The notes under the pieces are model-generated. The model searched no databases, was not told the DNA's origin, and was given only the letters and a program-made list of their open reading frames with translations. Positions 59,311 through 60,000 of a stretch of 60,000 nt of DNA are shown piece by piece. The stretch is from NCBI RefSeq assembly GCF_000091045.1, contig NC_006693.1, positions 358,299 through 418,298 on the forward strand, read 5' to 3'. The stretch is from Cryptococcus deneoformans JEC21 (Eukaryota > Basidiomycota > Tremellomycetes > Tremellales > Cryptococcaceae). Position numbers and translations under genes: made by a program. The first letter of the stretch is position 1. Each line of letters begins with the position of its first letter.

Positions 59311-60000
59311 TCATGATTCCGATTCGACAAACTTGGTCCTTAATTGCGTCAACAAGGATTTCCTCGTTTCTTTTGCAGTCTTATCATCGGCACCCGCACC
59401 ATCCGTACCATCAAGTGTAATCTCCTCCCCTCCGACCATATCGTCCAGTTGCAGCTTTGTGAGACCAATCTCCAGCATGTCCTCCTGTTTTATTCCAGTT
59501 ATATATTAGTCATTCTTCTTACAGTCGGGCACAAACAACAAGAAAACCCACATCAATAGAATTCTTGGTAATTAACTTGATCACCTCCACCTTCCGTTCT
59601 TGCCCTATCCGGTAAGCGCGATCAGCAGCCTGTCGGTCGTTATGAGGGTTGAAATCCTGGTCGTAGATGACAACCACGGATGCAGCAGTGAGATTGATAC
59701 TATTCCAAGACAGTCAGCGACCGAGCAGATGGGTCTACACAACACGACAAGTATAACGCACCCAACACCACCTGCCTTGGTAGACAACAAGAACACAGTT
59801 ATGTCGGTATCGTCATTAAACTCATCCACCAGACCCTGTCTCTCATCCGTCTTGGTTTGCCCATCCAACCTGGTATATCGAATTCCAAGGTGATTCAAGG
59901 CGCCCTCCAAAATATCAAGGATCATGACAAACTGCTATTTTAGTTAGCAATGGTTACAGAAAAAAAAGAGATGTTGATGACTTGCTTGGGAGAAAAGTAG
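59311..60000 (-). CDS. FUN30: C-terminal end of a FUN30/SMARCAD1-type SNF2 chromatin remodeller (partial)
   Basis: Four exon pieces are visible: 60000-59986 (cut by the window edge), 59931-59762, 59699-59552 and 59484-59311. They give the last 168 residues or so of a SNF2 ATPase. The C-terminal helicase lobe shows [45 protein letters not shown] and [12 protein letters not shown]. The [12 protein letters not shown] form and the short tail ([17 protein letters not shown], then KFVESES) point to the Fun30/SMARCAD1 branch rather than INO80 or ISWI. These remodellers act at DNA ends and heterochromatin. The first visible intron needs a GC donor (CAA then GCAAGT at 59985) with a TAGCAG acceptor to restore the universal FSQF motif. 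Confidence 0.85.

Overview
This window is nuclear DNA of a basidiomycete yeast, most likely a Cryptococcus (neoformans/gattii complex or a close relative). The evidence is dense short genes on both strands, about 120 coding introns of mostly 50-90 nt with CTRAY-type branch sites, single-copy fungal housekeeping genes and a degenerate copy of a multicopy basidiomycete gene family. I see nothing bacterial, viral or CRISPR-like, no rRNA and no convincing tRNA. Gene models were built by hand from splice signals, conserved motifs and reading-frame bookkeeping. For all but one complete gene the exon lengths sum to a multiple of three.

Layout. 0-7 kb: the 3' end of an unrecognised gene, YSH1 (mRNA 3'-end endonuclease, minus) and a TMEM184/DUF300 membrane protein (plus). 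7-17 kb: SPB4 (60S ribosome helicase, minus), SCO1 (copper delivery to cytochrome oxidase, plus), an unknown protein with a cell-cycle type promoter motif (minus), a Gemin2/SIP1-like protein (minus) and ARO2 (chorismate synthase, plus). 17-21.6 kb: a KDM4/Rph1-type JmjN-JmjC-PHD histone demethylase. 21.6-25.3 kb: a gene-poor gap holding a 5'-truncated, frameshifted relic of a dispersed basidiomycete family. 25-32 kb: dihydrofolate synthase, an F-box-like protein and the Hsp90 co-chaperone CNS1 (all plus). 32-38.6 kb: CLPTM1 (minus) and the GPI-anchor enzyme GPI13 (plus), which diverge. 38.9-46.5 kb: an HMT1/ABCB6-type ABC transporter and a plasma-membrane syntaxin (both minus), then a NIF3-family protein (plus). 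46.6-53 kb: the 21-exon DOP1 gene (minus). 53-60 kb: an AlkB-GRF dioxygenase (plus), a small acidic protein (minus), a mitochondrial-type cysteine synthase MCY1 carrying a single-base frameshift (minus), BET5 (TRAPP, plus) and the C-terminal end of a FUN30/SMARCAD1 remodeller (minus).

The genes do not form a pathway cluster. The nearest to a shared theme is membrane traffic and the secretory pathway (GPI13, CLPTM1, SSO1, DOP1, BET5). Most neighbours are either divergent pairs sharing a promoter of 150-630 bp or convergent pairs with 100-330 bp between stops.

I did not find an undescribed multi-gene system. The points worth checking are mainly about RNA splicing and decay: four GC-AG introns, several internal microexons of 6-23 nt, recurrent GTCCGT donors beside microexons, the MCY1 frameshift, and the decayed repeat-family copy at 22.4-24.8 kb. 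A few exon edges could be off by a base or two because they were read by eye.
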